Source of the DNA: Pseudomonadota bacterium
GTDB taxonomy: Bacteria; Pseudomonadota; Gammaproteobacteria; Steroidobacterales; Steroidobacteraceae
DNA: 64,000 bases
NCBI GenBank assembly: GCA_963204835.1
Contig: CAUJHJ010000048.1
Coordinates: 27,299-91,298, forward strand
Direction: 5' to 3'
Positions 51,364-59,805 of this stretch are shown here, piece after piece; position 1 is the stretch's first letter; each line of letters begins with the position of its first letter. A program made the position numbers and the translations under genes. A model generated the notes under the pieces. That model saw nothing but the letters and a program-made list of their open reading frames with translations. It was not told the origin of the DNA and did no database searches.

Positions 51364-53478
51364 GTGGAGCCGCTGTTCTACTGCCCGCCCGCACATGCGC
51401 AAGAGATCGAACGCGTGCGCGAAGCGCTGCGCGACGCCGGCGTGGATGAGTCGCGCCTCGCGCGCGCGGCCGAGGCCGCGGGCATCGTCGCCGCGCTCGC
51501 GGACGATGCGACGCTCGCCATCGCGACGCTCGCCTCGCAGGCCCTCGCCAGTGCCGCGCCCACGACAGGGGTGGCGCAAGCGGCGGGCGCGCGCGCGCTC
51601 GCCTGCGCGCGCGAGCTCGCGCCGCTCGACGACCTCGGGCTGCCCCGCGACTGGCAGCCCGAGCGCGGCCTCGATGCGCGCCAGGCCGAGACCTTGCGCA
51701 AGATGTTGCTGGCCGTCGTCGGCGACCCGCGACTCGTGCTCGCGCGCCTCGCCGTGCAGCTCGTGCGGCTGCGGGCCGCACGGGACGCGACGCAAGGCGA
51801 GCGGGCGCGCCTCGCGAGCGAGACCCGCGAGATCTTCGCGCCGCTCGCCAACCGGCTGGGCGTCTGGCAGCTCAAGTGGGAGCTCGAGGACCTTGCTTTT
51901 CGCCTGCTCGAGCCGGGCGAGTACAAGCGCATCGCACAGGCCCTCAACGAGAAGCGCGCGGCGCGCGAGGAGTACATTGCCGCGCTCTGCGGCGAGTTGC
52001 GTGCTGAACTCGCCGCCGCGGGCATCACCGCCGAGGTATACGGCCGGCCGAAGCACATCTACAGCATCCACCGCAAGATGCAGCGCAAGCGGCTCGACTT
52101 CGAGCGGATCTTCGACGTGCGCGCCGTGCGCATCGTCTGCGGGGACGTCGCGGAGTGCTACGCGGCGCTCGGCGTGGTGCACGGCCTCTGGCCCTACATC
52201 CAGGGCGAGTTCGACGACTACATCGCGACACCGAAGGGCAACGACTACCGTTCGATCCACACCGCCGTGATCGGCCCCGCGGGCAAGCCCGTCGAGGTGC
52301 AGATCCGCACGCGCGACATGCACGCGCAGGCCGAACTCGGCATCGCCGCGCACTGGCGCTACAAGGAAGGCGGCGCGCGCGACGCCGACTACGCCCGCAA
52401 GGTCGAAGCGGTGCGCGAACTGCTAGCACCCGGCGGCGCGCGCGGCGGCGACGGCGACTTCCTCGACCGCGTGCAGGCGAGCCTGTTCGCCGACCGGGTG
52501 TACGCGCTCACGCCGAAGGGCGAAGTGGTCGAGCTGCCGCGGGGCGCGACGCCGCTTGATTTCGCCTATCACCTGCACTCCGATCTCGGCCATCGCTGCC
52601 GGGGCGCGAAGGTGAATGGCCGCATCGTGCCGCTGACCCACCGCCTCGCCAATGGCGAGGTCGTCGAAATCATCACCGGCAAGGCGCTCGCGCCGAGCCG
52701 CGACTGGATGGCGCCGGAGCAGGGTTATCTCGCCTCCGCCCGCAGCCGCGCGCGCGTGCGCGCATGGTTTCGTCGCCTCGGCGAGGCCGACAATCGGGCC
52801 GCAGGTCGCGCGACCATCGAGCGGGAGCTCGCACGCAGCGCGGGCGGTCCCGGGTTGCTGGCGGCACTGGTGCCTGCGTTCAAGGTTCCCGACGCCGACA
52901 CCCTGCATCGGCTCGTCGGCGAGGGCGAGATCACGGTGACCCAGCTGACGCAGGCCATCGCCCGCCTGCAGGCCCCGCGATCGCCGCGCGCATCGCCCCG
53001 CCCGAGGCCCGCCGCGCCGGGCCGCAACGGATCGCCCGTCGCGGTCGAAGGTGTCGGCGACCTGCCGATCACGCTCGCCCGCTGCTGCGCGCCCGTGCGC
53101 CCGCAGCCGATCGTGGGCTACGTCACGGTCGGGCGCGGCGTCACCATCCACCGCGCGGGCTGCGCGGGGCTCAGGCGCATGCGCGCCGGGCGGCCCGAAC
53201 GCGTGCTCGACTGCGAATGGATCGAGGCCCATGCGGGCGCACTGACCGTAGAACTGACGGTCGTCGGGCTCGACCGGCGCGCGCTGGTGCGCGACCTTAC
53301 CGACGTCGTCGCCAGCGAGCACCTGCGGCTCGACTCGCTGTCGACCACCACCCGCCGCTCCGAGGGCACGGCCACGACGGTCCTGAGGATCGACATCCAG
53401 GGCGAGGCGGACCTCAGTCGCGTCACGCAGCGTCTTGGAAAAGTGCCCAACGTCCTGAATGTACGACGGACACGCTAG
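51364..53478 (+). CDS. relA: (p)ppGpp synthetase RelA
   Basis: A 704-residue stringent-response enzyme. The N-terminal hydrolase region lacks the HD metal motif, as in monofunctional RelA. The synthetase domain shows YGRPKHIYSIHRKMQRK, FDVRAVRI and PKGNDYRSIHTAV. A TGS domain (VYALTPKGEVVELPRGATPLDFAY), a Zn-finger-like helical region with ARCCAPVRPQPIVGY, and a C-terminal ACT domain follow. The start is GTG 51364. Activation by uncharged tRNA on ribosomes is family knowledge. Confidence 0.95.
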   Translation: MEPLFYCPPAHAQEIERVREALRDAGVDESRLARAAEAAGIVAALADDATLAIATLASQALASAAPTTGVAQAAGARALACARELAPLDDLGLPRDWQPERGLDARQAETLRKMLLAVVGDPRLVLARLAVQLVRLRAARDATQGERARLASETREIFAPLANRLGVWQLKWELEDLAFRLLEPGEYKRIAQALNEKRAAREEYIAALCGELRAELAAAGITAEVYGRPKHIYSIHRKMQRKRLDFERIFDVRAVRIVCGDVAECYAALGVVHGLWPYIQGEFDDYIATPKGNDYRSIHTAVIGPAGKPVEVQIRTRDMHAQAELGIAAHWRYKEGGARDADYARKVEAVRELLAPGGARGGDGDFLDRVQASLFADRVYALTPKGEVVELPRGATPLDFAYHLHSDLGHRCRGAKVNGRIVPLTHRLANGEVVEIITGKALAPSRDWMAPEQGYLASARSRARVRAWFRRLGEADNRAAGRATIERELARSAGGPGLLAALVPAFKVPDADTLHRLVGEGEITVTQLTQAIARLQAPRSPRASPRPRPAAPGRNGSPVAVEGVGDLPITLARCCAPVRPQPIVGYVTVGRGVTIHRAGCAGLRRMRAGRPERVLDCEWIEAHAGALTVELTVVGLDRRALVRDLTDVVASEHLRLDSLSTTTRRSEGTATTVLRIDIQGEADLSRVTQRLGKVPNVLNVRRTR

Positions 53479-53557
53479 GATGCGGCAATGCACCATCGGA
53501 TTTCGTGACATATGCCGGAGTTACCCTGGCCGACACTGGGGTATCTAGGGCACCTGA

Positions 53558-55528
53558 ATGAGAGTCCTGCTCGTCGATCATGACCCGGCGGTCCTTTCGG
53601 CCGCAGCGCGTTCGCTGCAGGGCCTGATCGACTGCGCCCAGGTGACGAGCAAGGGCGATTGCCTCGCACGCCTGCGCGAGGGCGGCTATGACATCGTGGT
53701 GGCCTGCGAACGCCTCGCCGACGGTTCGGGCCTCGACCTGCTCGCCACACTCGGCCTGTCGGAACCCGACGTACTGCGGATCTTCGCGGCCGACGGCGAG
53801 CGCCTCAAGAAGCTCGGCGGCCACCTCGCGCCCTTCAAGCTCTTCGACACGATCGGCTATCCGCTCGACTCCATGCAGCTGCGCTCGGCCATGGCGCTCG
53901 CGATCGCCGAGCGTGGCGACCTGATGTCCGGCGAGTTCGAGAACATCGTGCTCGGCAGCGATGCGCCCGCGGGCGCCGAGCCGGCGGCCGAGGCGATCGA
54001 GGCCTTTCCGCAGATCGTGCTGTTGACGCGCGACGGTGCTGCGCTGGAAAGCGCACATGCCGCGCTCGCCGACCGTCCCTACCGGGTGATCGCCGCGCGC
54101 GACGCCGATGAGGCGCGCGCCGACCTCGTCGCGCGCCGGCCGGTCCTGGCGCTCGTCGACGTCGGCACGCTCGGCATGGACCCGGTCAACTGGTTCGCCG
54201 AGGCGCATCGCGCCTCGCCGGCGACTCACCTCATCGCCCTCGGGCGTCGCAATGACGGCCAGGTACTCGAACCGCTCGTCGCCGACGGCATCGTCGACCG
54301 GTTCGTGGCAAAGCCCGTTACCCATGCCGGCATGCGCCTCGTCCTCGACTCGGCGCTGCGCCTGCAGTCGCTCGACCCGGCGCGCCCCGCCGGCACCGTG
54401 GCAACCGACCGGACGGCCGCGCCCCCCTCCAGCTCGGCATTCGGCGACGACGACTCCCTCGCCGGGCCGGTCGTGCGCACGAGCGGCGCGCCACTGCGCA
54501 CGGTGGATTGGCAGCCCGCCGACCCCGTCGTTCGCAAGGCAAGCAACCCGGGCAGCGCACGCGCGGACCACCACCCGGGACGGTTGCCGCTGCCTGCGAT
54601 GCTCGCGATGGCGGGTGCCCTCGCCTTCGGTGCCGCCTGGTTCTATTTCTCGCGCCACGGAGACCCCGCCGCGGTGCCCGCGGCGACCGCTGCCCAGGCG
54701 ACCGCTGCCCAGGCGACGTCGCCTGCGGCGGCCGCATCGACCGGAGACCAGATCGTGGCGCGGATCGAGGACGCACTGACACGCGGCGATCTGGCCGCCG
54801 CGCAGGCCTCGCTGGATGAACTCCTGCGCGTCGAGCCGCAGCACAACCGCCGCACCCTGCTCGCCACGCTGGTCGCGCGTGCGAAGGAAGCCCAGCGCCT
54901 CGCCAAGTCGCCGCCGGCGACGGGCGACAGCCTGCCCGCCGCGATGGCGACCACTTCGATCGCGCCCGGTGCGACCCTGCCTGCGCCTGAGCCGCCCCCT
55001 GTGCCGCACGAGGTGGAGCGCGCGCCGCCCGTCCCGCCTGCTGCGACCGTGCCCGCCGCTCCCGCGCCCGACGAGCCCACCACCATCGAGCCGGCAACGA
55101 GCCGGCCTGCCGCCTCGCCGACCGACCTGCGCCCCTCCAAGCTGACGGCGGTCAGCTTTGCAGGCCGTACCATCGAGGACGGCCCGGCCCCGGCGACGGC
55201 GGCATCGTCCGCCGCGCCAACCGCGCGCCCCGAGCCCGACCGTCCCCAGCCGGTGGTCATGGAAATGAAACTGCTGCGCAGCGCGGCACCCGAGTATCCG
55301 GAGGACGCCCGCCGCAAGCGGCTCGAAGGATCGGTCGACCTGGCGTTCGTCGTCGGCGCCGACGGCAAGGTGAAGGACGTCGAAGTCGCGAGCAGCACTG
55401 CGCCCGGCGTGTTCGATGCGCAAGCCATCGCGGCCGTGAAGCATTGGCGTTACGACCCGCGGCGCGAGGACGGCGTGCCGGTCGACCATCCGGCGAAGGT
55501 CCGCCTGCAGTTCAGGCTGGACGAGTAA
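53558..55528 (+). CDS. Tandem receiver-like domains fused to a TonB C-terminal domain
   Basis: A 656-residue protein. Receiver 1 (1-125) keeps an acidic pair (VDHDP, D7/D9), but the phosphoacceptor is replaced by Cys (C50 in DIVVACERLADGSG) and the switch Lys is lost (IGYPL). Receiver 2 (about 150-268) lacks the acidic pair but keeps D201 (ALVDVG) and K252 (VAKPVTH). After a linker comes one membrane helix (about 345-364), a short helical repeat region (about 397-448), a Pro/Ala-rich stretch (about 450-560) and a TonB domain (about 567-656) with PEYPEDARRKRLEGSVDLAF and VKHWRYDP. Topology predicts cytoplasmic receivers and a periplasmic TonB end. It starts 79 bp after relA; no exbBD is adjacent. 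Confidence 0.88.
   Translation: MRVLLVDHDPAVLSAAARSLQGLIDCAQVTSKGDCLARLREGGYDIVVACERLADGSGLDLLATLGLSEPDVLRIFAADGERLKKLGGHLAPFKLFDTIGYPLDSMQLRSAMALAIAERGDLMSGEFENIVLGSDAPAGAEPAAEAIEAFPQIVLLTRDGAALESAHAALADRPYRVIAARDADEARADLVARRPVLALVDVGTLGMDPVNWFAEAHRASPATHLIALGRRNDGQVLEPLVADGIVDRFVAKPVTHAGMRLVLDSALRLQSLDPARPAGTVATDRTAAPPSSSAFGDDDSLAGPVVRTSGAPLRTVDWQPADPVVRKASNPGSARADHHPGRLPLPAMLAMAGALAFGAAWFYFSRHGDPAAVPAATAAQATAAQATSPAAAASTGDQIVARIEDALTRGDLAAAQASLDELLRVEPQHNRRTLLATLVARAKEAQRLAKSPPATGDSLPAAMATTSIAPGATLPAPEPPPVPHEVERAPPVPPAATVPAAPAPDEPTTIEPATSRPAASPTDLRPSKLTAVSFAGRTIEDGPAPATAASSAAPTARPEPDRPQPVVMEMKLLRSAAPEYPEDARRKRLEGSVDLAFVVGADGKVKDVEVASSTAPGVFDAQAIAAVKHWRYDPRREDGVPVDHPAKVRLQFRLDE
54683..54717 (+). 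repeat. 15-bp in-frame tandem repeat in the TonB linker
   Basis: GCGACCGCTGCCCAG is repeated 2.3 times just after the membrane helix of the receiver-TonB protein, encoding ATAAQ-ATAAQ-AT. The unit is a multiple of three, so copy-number change would alter linker length without breaking the frame. Confidence 0.8.
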
Positions 55529-57095
55529 GCGCAGCGCGCAACTGCTTCTTGTCGATCTTGCCGGTTGCGCCGAGAGGGATCGACGCGACGAATTGCACGG
55601 CCTCCGGCATCCACCAGCGCGCGATCCGCCCCTCGAGGAAGTCGAGGAACTCCTGCGCCGTTGAAGACTGCCCCACCTTCAGTTGCACGATGAGCAGCGG
55701 CCGCTCGCCCCATTTCGGGTGCGGCATGCCGACCACGGCGGCGAGCGCGGCCTTCGGGTGCGCTGCCGCCGCATTCTCGATGTCGATGGAACTGATCCAC
55801 TCGCCACCCGACTTGATGACGTCCTTCGCGCGGTCGGTGATGCGCAGCATTCCGGACCCGTCGATCGTCGCGATGTCGCCGGTGTCGAACCAACCTCCCG
55901 CATCGAGGATGCCGTCCGCCTCGCGACGGAAATAGGCGCACGCCACCGCAGCACCGCGCACATTCAGGTGGCCCGGGGTTCTGCCATCCTGCGGCACTTC
56001 GGCGCCCTCGTCGTCGGTGAGCCGCAGGTCGACGCCGAATATCGCCCGGCCCTGCTCCGTCGTGGGCGTCGCGAGGTCAGGCGGCGCATTCACGGTGCCG
56101 ATCGGTGACATCTCGGTCATGCCCCAGCCGTGGCGCACCTCGATGCCATACTTCTCCTGGTACGCGCGGATCAGCGCCTCGGGTGCCGCGGCACCCCCGC
56201 TCACGATCCGCTTTAGTGTCGTGGGGCGCAGCTGTTCACGCTCGAGGAACTGCAACAGCCCCTGCCACACCGTCGGAACGCCGGCGGAAAACGTGACGCC
56301 TTCCGTTTCCATCAACTCGAACAGCGACGCGCCGTCGAGCTTCGCGCCCGGCAGGACGAACTTCGCCCCGACCGCGGGCGCCGCGAATGCGAGCCCCCAT
56401 GCATTGGCATGGAACATCGGCACGATCGCGAGCACCACGTCGCGCCTCGAGAACCCGAGCACGTCCGGCATCAGCGAGCACAGGCCGTGCAGGAAATTGG
56501 AACGGTGCGAGTAGAGCACGCCCTTCTGGTCGCCGGTCGTGCCCGATGTGTAGCAGAGGCCGGCGGCCGTCTCCTCGGAAAAGCCACCCCAAGGACAATC
56601 GGTGCTGCGACCCGCGATCCAGCTTTCATAGGCCGTTGCGGCAACGCCCGCCGGCAGCTGCGCCTCGTCGGCGAACAGGACCACGCGCTCGATGCCCGGG
56701 CAGTGCGACGACAGCTCCCGCACGATCGGCGCGCACAGCACATCGGCCAGGAGCACGCGATCCGCCGCGTGATTGACGATATAGGCGAGCTGCCCGACCG
56801 GCAGGCGCGGATTCAGCGTGTGGCAGACGGCGCCGATGCCCATGATGCCGTACCAGGCCTCGAGGTGGCGCGCGCTGTTGAAGGCGAGCGTCGCGACGCG
56901 GTCCTCGAGCGCGATGCCGTGCTCGAGGAGCGCGCGCGACAGCTGCCTCGCGCGCCGGTGGATATCGGCGTAGCCGCAGCGCGTGACCGGCCCCTCGTTC
57001 GAGCGACTGACGACTTCCGTGCTGCCGTGCCAGCGACCCGCGTGCTCGAGGAAGCGATCGAGCGTCAGTGGCCAAGGCTGCATCAGGCCGGGCAT
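55512..57095 (-). CDS. Acyl-CoA synthetase (AMP-binding), medium/long-chain fatty acid type
   Basis: A 527-residue adenylate-forming enzyme. The P-loop-like motif is [29 protein letters not shown] and [36 protein letters not shown] cover the other core motifs, and [11 protein letters not shown] carries the C-terminal Lys. The order and spacing match FadD3/AlkK-type medium- or long-chain acyl-CoA ligases. It follows lpd by 56 bp on the same strand and converges with the TonB fusion gene (17 bp overlap). Confidence 0.93.
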   Translation of the reverse strand: MPGLMQPWPLTLDRFLEHAGRWHGSTEVVSRSNEGPVTRCGYADIHRRARQLSRALLEHGIALEDRVATLAFNSARHLEAWYGIMGIGAVCHTLNPRLPVGQLAYIVNHAADRVLLADVLCAPIVRELSSHCPGIERVVLFADEAQLPAGVAATAYESWIAGRSTDCPWGGFSEETAAGLCYTSGTTGDQKGVLYSHRSNFLHGLCSLMPDVLGFSRRDVVLAIVPMFHANAWGLAFAAPAVGAKFVLPGAKLDGASLFELMETEGVTFSAGVPTVWQGLLQFLEREQLRPTTLKRIVSGGAAAPEALIRAYQEKYGIEVRHGWGMTEMSPIGTVNAPPDLATPTTEQGRAIFGVDLRLTDDEGAEVPQDGRTPGHLNVRGAAVACAYFRREADGILDAGGWFDTGDIATIDGSGMLRITDRAKDVIKSGGEWISSIDIENAAAAHPKAALAAVVGMPHPKWGERPLLIVQLKVGQSSTAQEFLDFLEGRIARWWMPEAVQFVASIPLGATGKIDKKQLRAALTRPA

Positions 57096-57151
57096 GACCC
57101 ATTACAGCATGAGTGGCCAGCCGCCGCTCGGCGGCCGCCTGGTGACGAGGC

Positions 57152-58585
57152 CTACTTCTTGTTCGGGATGTCGATCGCGCGCTTGTCCGCGGCGAGCGCC
57201 GCCTCGTGCAAGGCCTCCGACAGCGTCGGGTGCGCGTGGATCGTGCGCTGCAGGTCCTCGGTGCTGGCCGAATACTCCATGGCGAGCACCGCTTCCGCGA
57301 TCAGCTCGCCCGCCATCGGGCCGATGACGTGCACGCCGAGGATCTCGTCGTCGTCGACGGCGGAGACGATCTTGGCGAAACCCGCGCCCGCCTCCATCGC
57401 CCGCGCACGGCCGCTTGCCATGAACGGGAAGGTGCCGACCTTGTACGACCGCCCGCTCGCCTTGACCTGCTCCTCGGTCTGCCCGACCCAGGCGATCTCC
57501 GGCGCGGTGTAGATCACCGAGGGAATCGTCTTGTAGTTGACCTCGCCGAAATGGCCCGCGATGAGGTCGGCCACCATCACGCCCTCCTCCTTGCCCTTGT
57601 GCGCGAGCATCGGCCCGCGCACGAGATCGCCGACCGCCCAGACATTCGGCACGCCGGTGCGGCAGGCGTGGTCGACGACGACGAAGCCGCGATCGTCGAC
57701 CTTCACGCCCGTGCCGTCGGCCAACAGGTTGCGCGAATTCGGCCGCCGGCCCACGGCCACCACCAGCGTGTCGACCTTGACCGACTGCGTAGCGCCCTGC
57801 GTGTCGGTGTACTCGACATCGACCGCGCCCTTGGCGACCCTGGCGCCCGTCACTTTCGTGCCGAGGCGGATGTCGAGGCCGAGCTTCTTGAAGTGCCGCA
57901 GCGCTTCCTTCGAGACCGCGCCGTCGGCCATTGGCAGGAAATCCGGCAGCGCCTCGAGCACCACCACTTCGGCACCCAGGCGACGCCACACACTGCCGAG
58001 TTCGAGGCCAATGACGCCCGCACCGATCACGCCGAGGCGCTGTGGAACCGCCTCGAGCTCGAGCGCTCCCCAGGAGTCGATGATCTTCGCGCCATCGAAC
58101 GGCAGCGACTTCAGCTCGACGGGAACCGAACCCGCGGCGAGCACCACGTGCTTCGCGGCGATTTCGCGCTTCGTTCCGTCGTGCGCCGTGTACTCCACCC
58201 GGCCTGCCGCGAGCAGCTTGCCGTGGCCCGCGAGCGCGGTGACGCCCACGGCCTTGAAGAGGCCCGCGATGCCCTGGGTCATGCCCTTGACGATGCTGGC
58301 GCGCCGCTTTTGCATCGCGGCGAGATCGACGCTCACGCCACTCGCCTTGATGCCGTGGGCGGCGAACTCGTGCTGCGCCCGGTGCAGCAGCTCGGTCGAT
58401 TCGAGCAGCGCCTTCGAGGGGATGCAGCCCGCGTTCAGGCAGGTGCCGCCCAGCGCGGTGGAACCGTCGCGGTTCTTCCACTCGTCGATGCAGGCGACGG
58501 TGGCGCCGTTTTGCGCCGCGCGGATCGCCGCCGGGTAACCCGCCGGTCCGCCGCCGATGACGACGACGTCGTATGAATCTGCCAT
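57152..58585 (-). CDS. lpd: Dihydrolipoyl dehydrogenase (E3)
   Basis: A 477-residue flavoprotein that reoxidises lipoyl groups of the 2-oxoglutarate dehydrogenase complex. The FAD loop is VVVIGGGPAGYPAAI; the redox disulfide is C49/C54 in GGTCLNAGCIPSKAL. The NAD motif is GVIGAGVIGLELGSVW and the catalytic His is in TIHAHPTLSEAL near the end. It is the third gene of the sucA-sucB-lpd run, 11 bp after sucB. Confidence 0.96.
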   Translation of the reverse strand: MADSYDVVVIGGGPAGYPAAIRAAQNGATVACIDEWKNRDGSTALGGTCLNAGCIPSKALLESTELLHRAQHEFAAHGIKASGVSVDLAAMQKRRASIVKGMTQGIAGLFKAVGVTALAGHGKLLAAGRVEYTAHDGTKREIAAKHVVLAAGSVPVELKSLPFDGAKIIDSWGALELEAVPQRLGVIGAGVIGLELGSVWRRLGAEVVVLEALPDFLPMADGAVSKEALRHFKKLGLDIRLGTKVTGARVAKGAVDVEYTDTQGATQSVKVDTLVVAVGRRPNSRNLLADGTGVKVDDRGFVVVDHACRTGVPNVWAVGDLVRGPMLAHKGKEEGVMVADLIAGHFGEVNYKTIPSVIYTAPEIAWVGQTEEQVKASGRSYKVGTFPFMASGRARAMEAGAGFAKIVSAVDDDEILGVHVIGPMAGELIAEAVLAMEYSASTEDLQRTIHAHPTLSEALHEAALAADKRAIDIPNKK

Positions 58586-58596
58586 GGCTTGCCCCT

Positions 58597-59805
58597 TCAG
58601 ACGCCGAGCAGCATGCGCGCCGGATCCTCGAGCGCGTCTTTCACTGCCACGAGGAATTGCACGGCCTCGCGGCCGTCGATGATGCGGTGATCGTAGGTGA
58701 CCGCGAGGTTCATGATCGGCCGCACGACGACCTGGCCACCGACCACGACCGGTCGGTCGACCGTCTTGTGCATGCCGAGGATCGCGCTCTGCGGCGCATT
58801 GACGATCGGCGTCGACAGCAGCGAGCCGAAGACGCCGCCATTCGTGATCGTGAACGTGCCACCCGTGAGGTCCTCGATCGCGATCGAGCCCTGCCGGGCC
58901 TTGGCCGCGAAATCGCCGATTTCCTTTTCGATGGCGGCGAGGCTCTTGATGTCGGCATCGCGCACCACCGGCACCATGAGGCCGCGATCGGTCGAGACCG
59001 CGACGCCGATGTCGTAGTACTCGTGGTAGACGATGTCGCTGCCTTCGACGGACGCGTTGACGATGGGGAAGCGCTTCAGCGCCTCGATCGAGGCCTTGAC
59101 GAAGAAGCCCATGAAGCCGAGCTTCACGCCCTGCTCCTTCTCGAAGCGGTCCTTGTAACGCGCCCGCAGCGCCATGACCGCCGACATGTCCACCTCGTTG
59201 AAGGTGGTGAGCAGCGCCTGGGTTGCCTGCGCCTGCACGAGCCGCTCGGCGATGCGCTGGCGCAGCCGCGTCATCGGTACGCGCTGGTCGACGCGTCCCG
59301 CGCGCACCGCGGGTGCCTTGGCCGCAGCGGGCGCTGCAGCCCGCGGCGCAGCCACCGGCGCCGCGGACTTCTTGTCGAGGAAACCGACCACATCCGACTT
59401 CGTGATCCGGCCGTCCTTGCCCGAGGCCGGAATGGCGCCCGGGTCGAGCCGGTTTTCTTCCACCAACCGCCGCACCGACGGGCTCAGCTTCGCGCCGTCG
59501 CCGGCCGGGGCTTCCGCTGCCGCCGGCGCCTGTGCCTGCGCGGCACCCGGCGCGGCCTTCGCCGCCGCGGTGCCCTCCTCGATGATCGCCAGCACCTGGC
59601 CGCTCGTCACCGTACCCGCCTGGATGCGGATCTCCTTGAGCACGCCGTTGGTGGGCGCCGGCACCTCGAGCACCACCTTGTCGGTCTCGAGGTCGGCGAG
59701 GTTCTCGTCGCGGCTCACCGCGTCGCCCGCCTTCCTGTGCCAGGCCACCAGCGTGGCGTCCGCCACGGACTCCGGCAGCTGCGGCACCTTGATCTCGATC
59801 GTCAT
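58597..59805 (-). CDS. sucB: Dihydrolipoyllysine succinyltransferase (E2 of 2-oxoglutarate dehydrogenase)
   Basis: A 402-residue E2 subunit. One lipoyl domain carries the modified Lys in ADLETDKVVLEVPA (K43). An Ala/Pro linker leads to the peripheral-subunit-binding domain (LSPSVRRLVEENRLDPGAIPASGKDGRI) and the catalytic domain with the HxxxDG motif in TYDHRIIDGREAVQFLV. It overlaps sucA by 4 nt. Confidence 0.96.
   Translation of the reverse strand: MTIEIKVPQLPESVADATLVAWHRKAGDAVSRDENLADLETDKVVLEVPAPTNGVLKEIRIQAGTVTSGQVLAIIEEGTAAAKAAPGAAQAQAPAAAEAPAGDGAKLSPSVRRLVEENRLDPGAIPASGKDGRITKSDVVGFLDKKSAAPVAAPRAAAPAAAKAPAVRAGRVDQRVPMTRLRQRIAERLVQAQATQALLTTFNEVDMSAVMALRARYKDRFEKEQGVKLGFMGFFVKASIEALKRFPIVNASVEGSDIVYHEYYDIGVAVSTDRGLMVPVVRDADIKSLAAIEKEIGDFAAKARQGSIAIEDLTGGTFTITNGGVFGSLLSTPIVNAPQSAILGMHKTVDRPVVVGGQVVVRPIMNLAVTYDHRIIDGREAVQFLVAVKDALEDPARMLLGV

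Noticed and set aside
51323..51781. An N-terminal extension of the yebC frame by 153 codons
   Set aside because: It lies antisense to relA and is Arg/Ala-rich; YebC proteins start at MAGHSKWANIQ, which fits ATG 51322.
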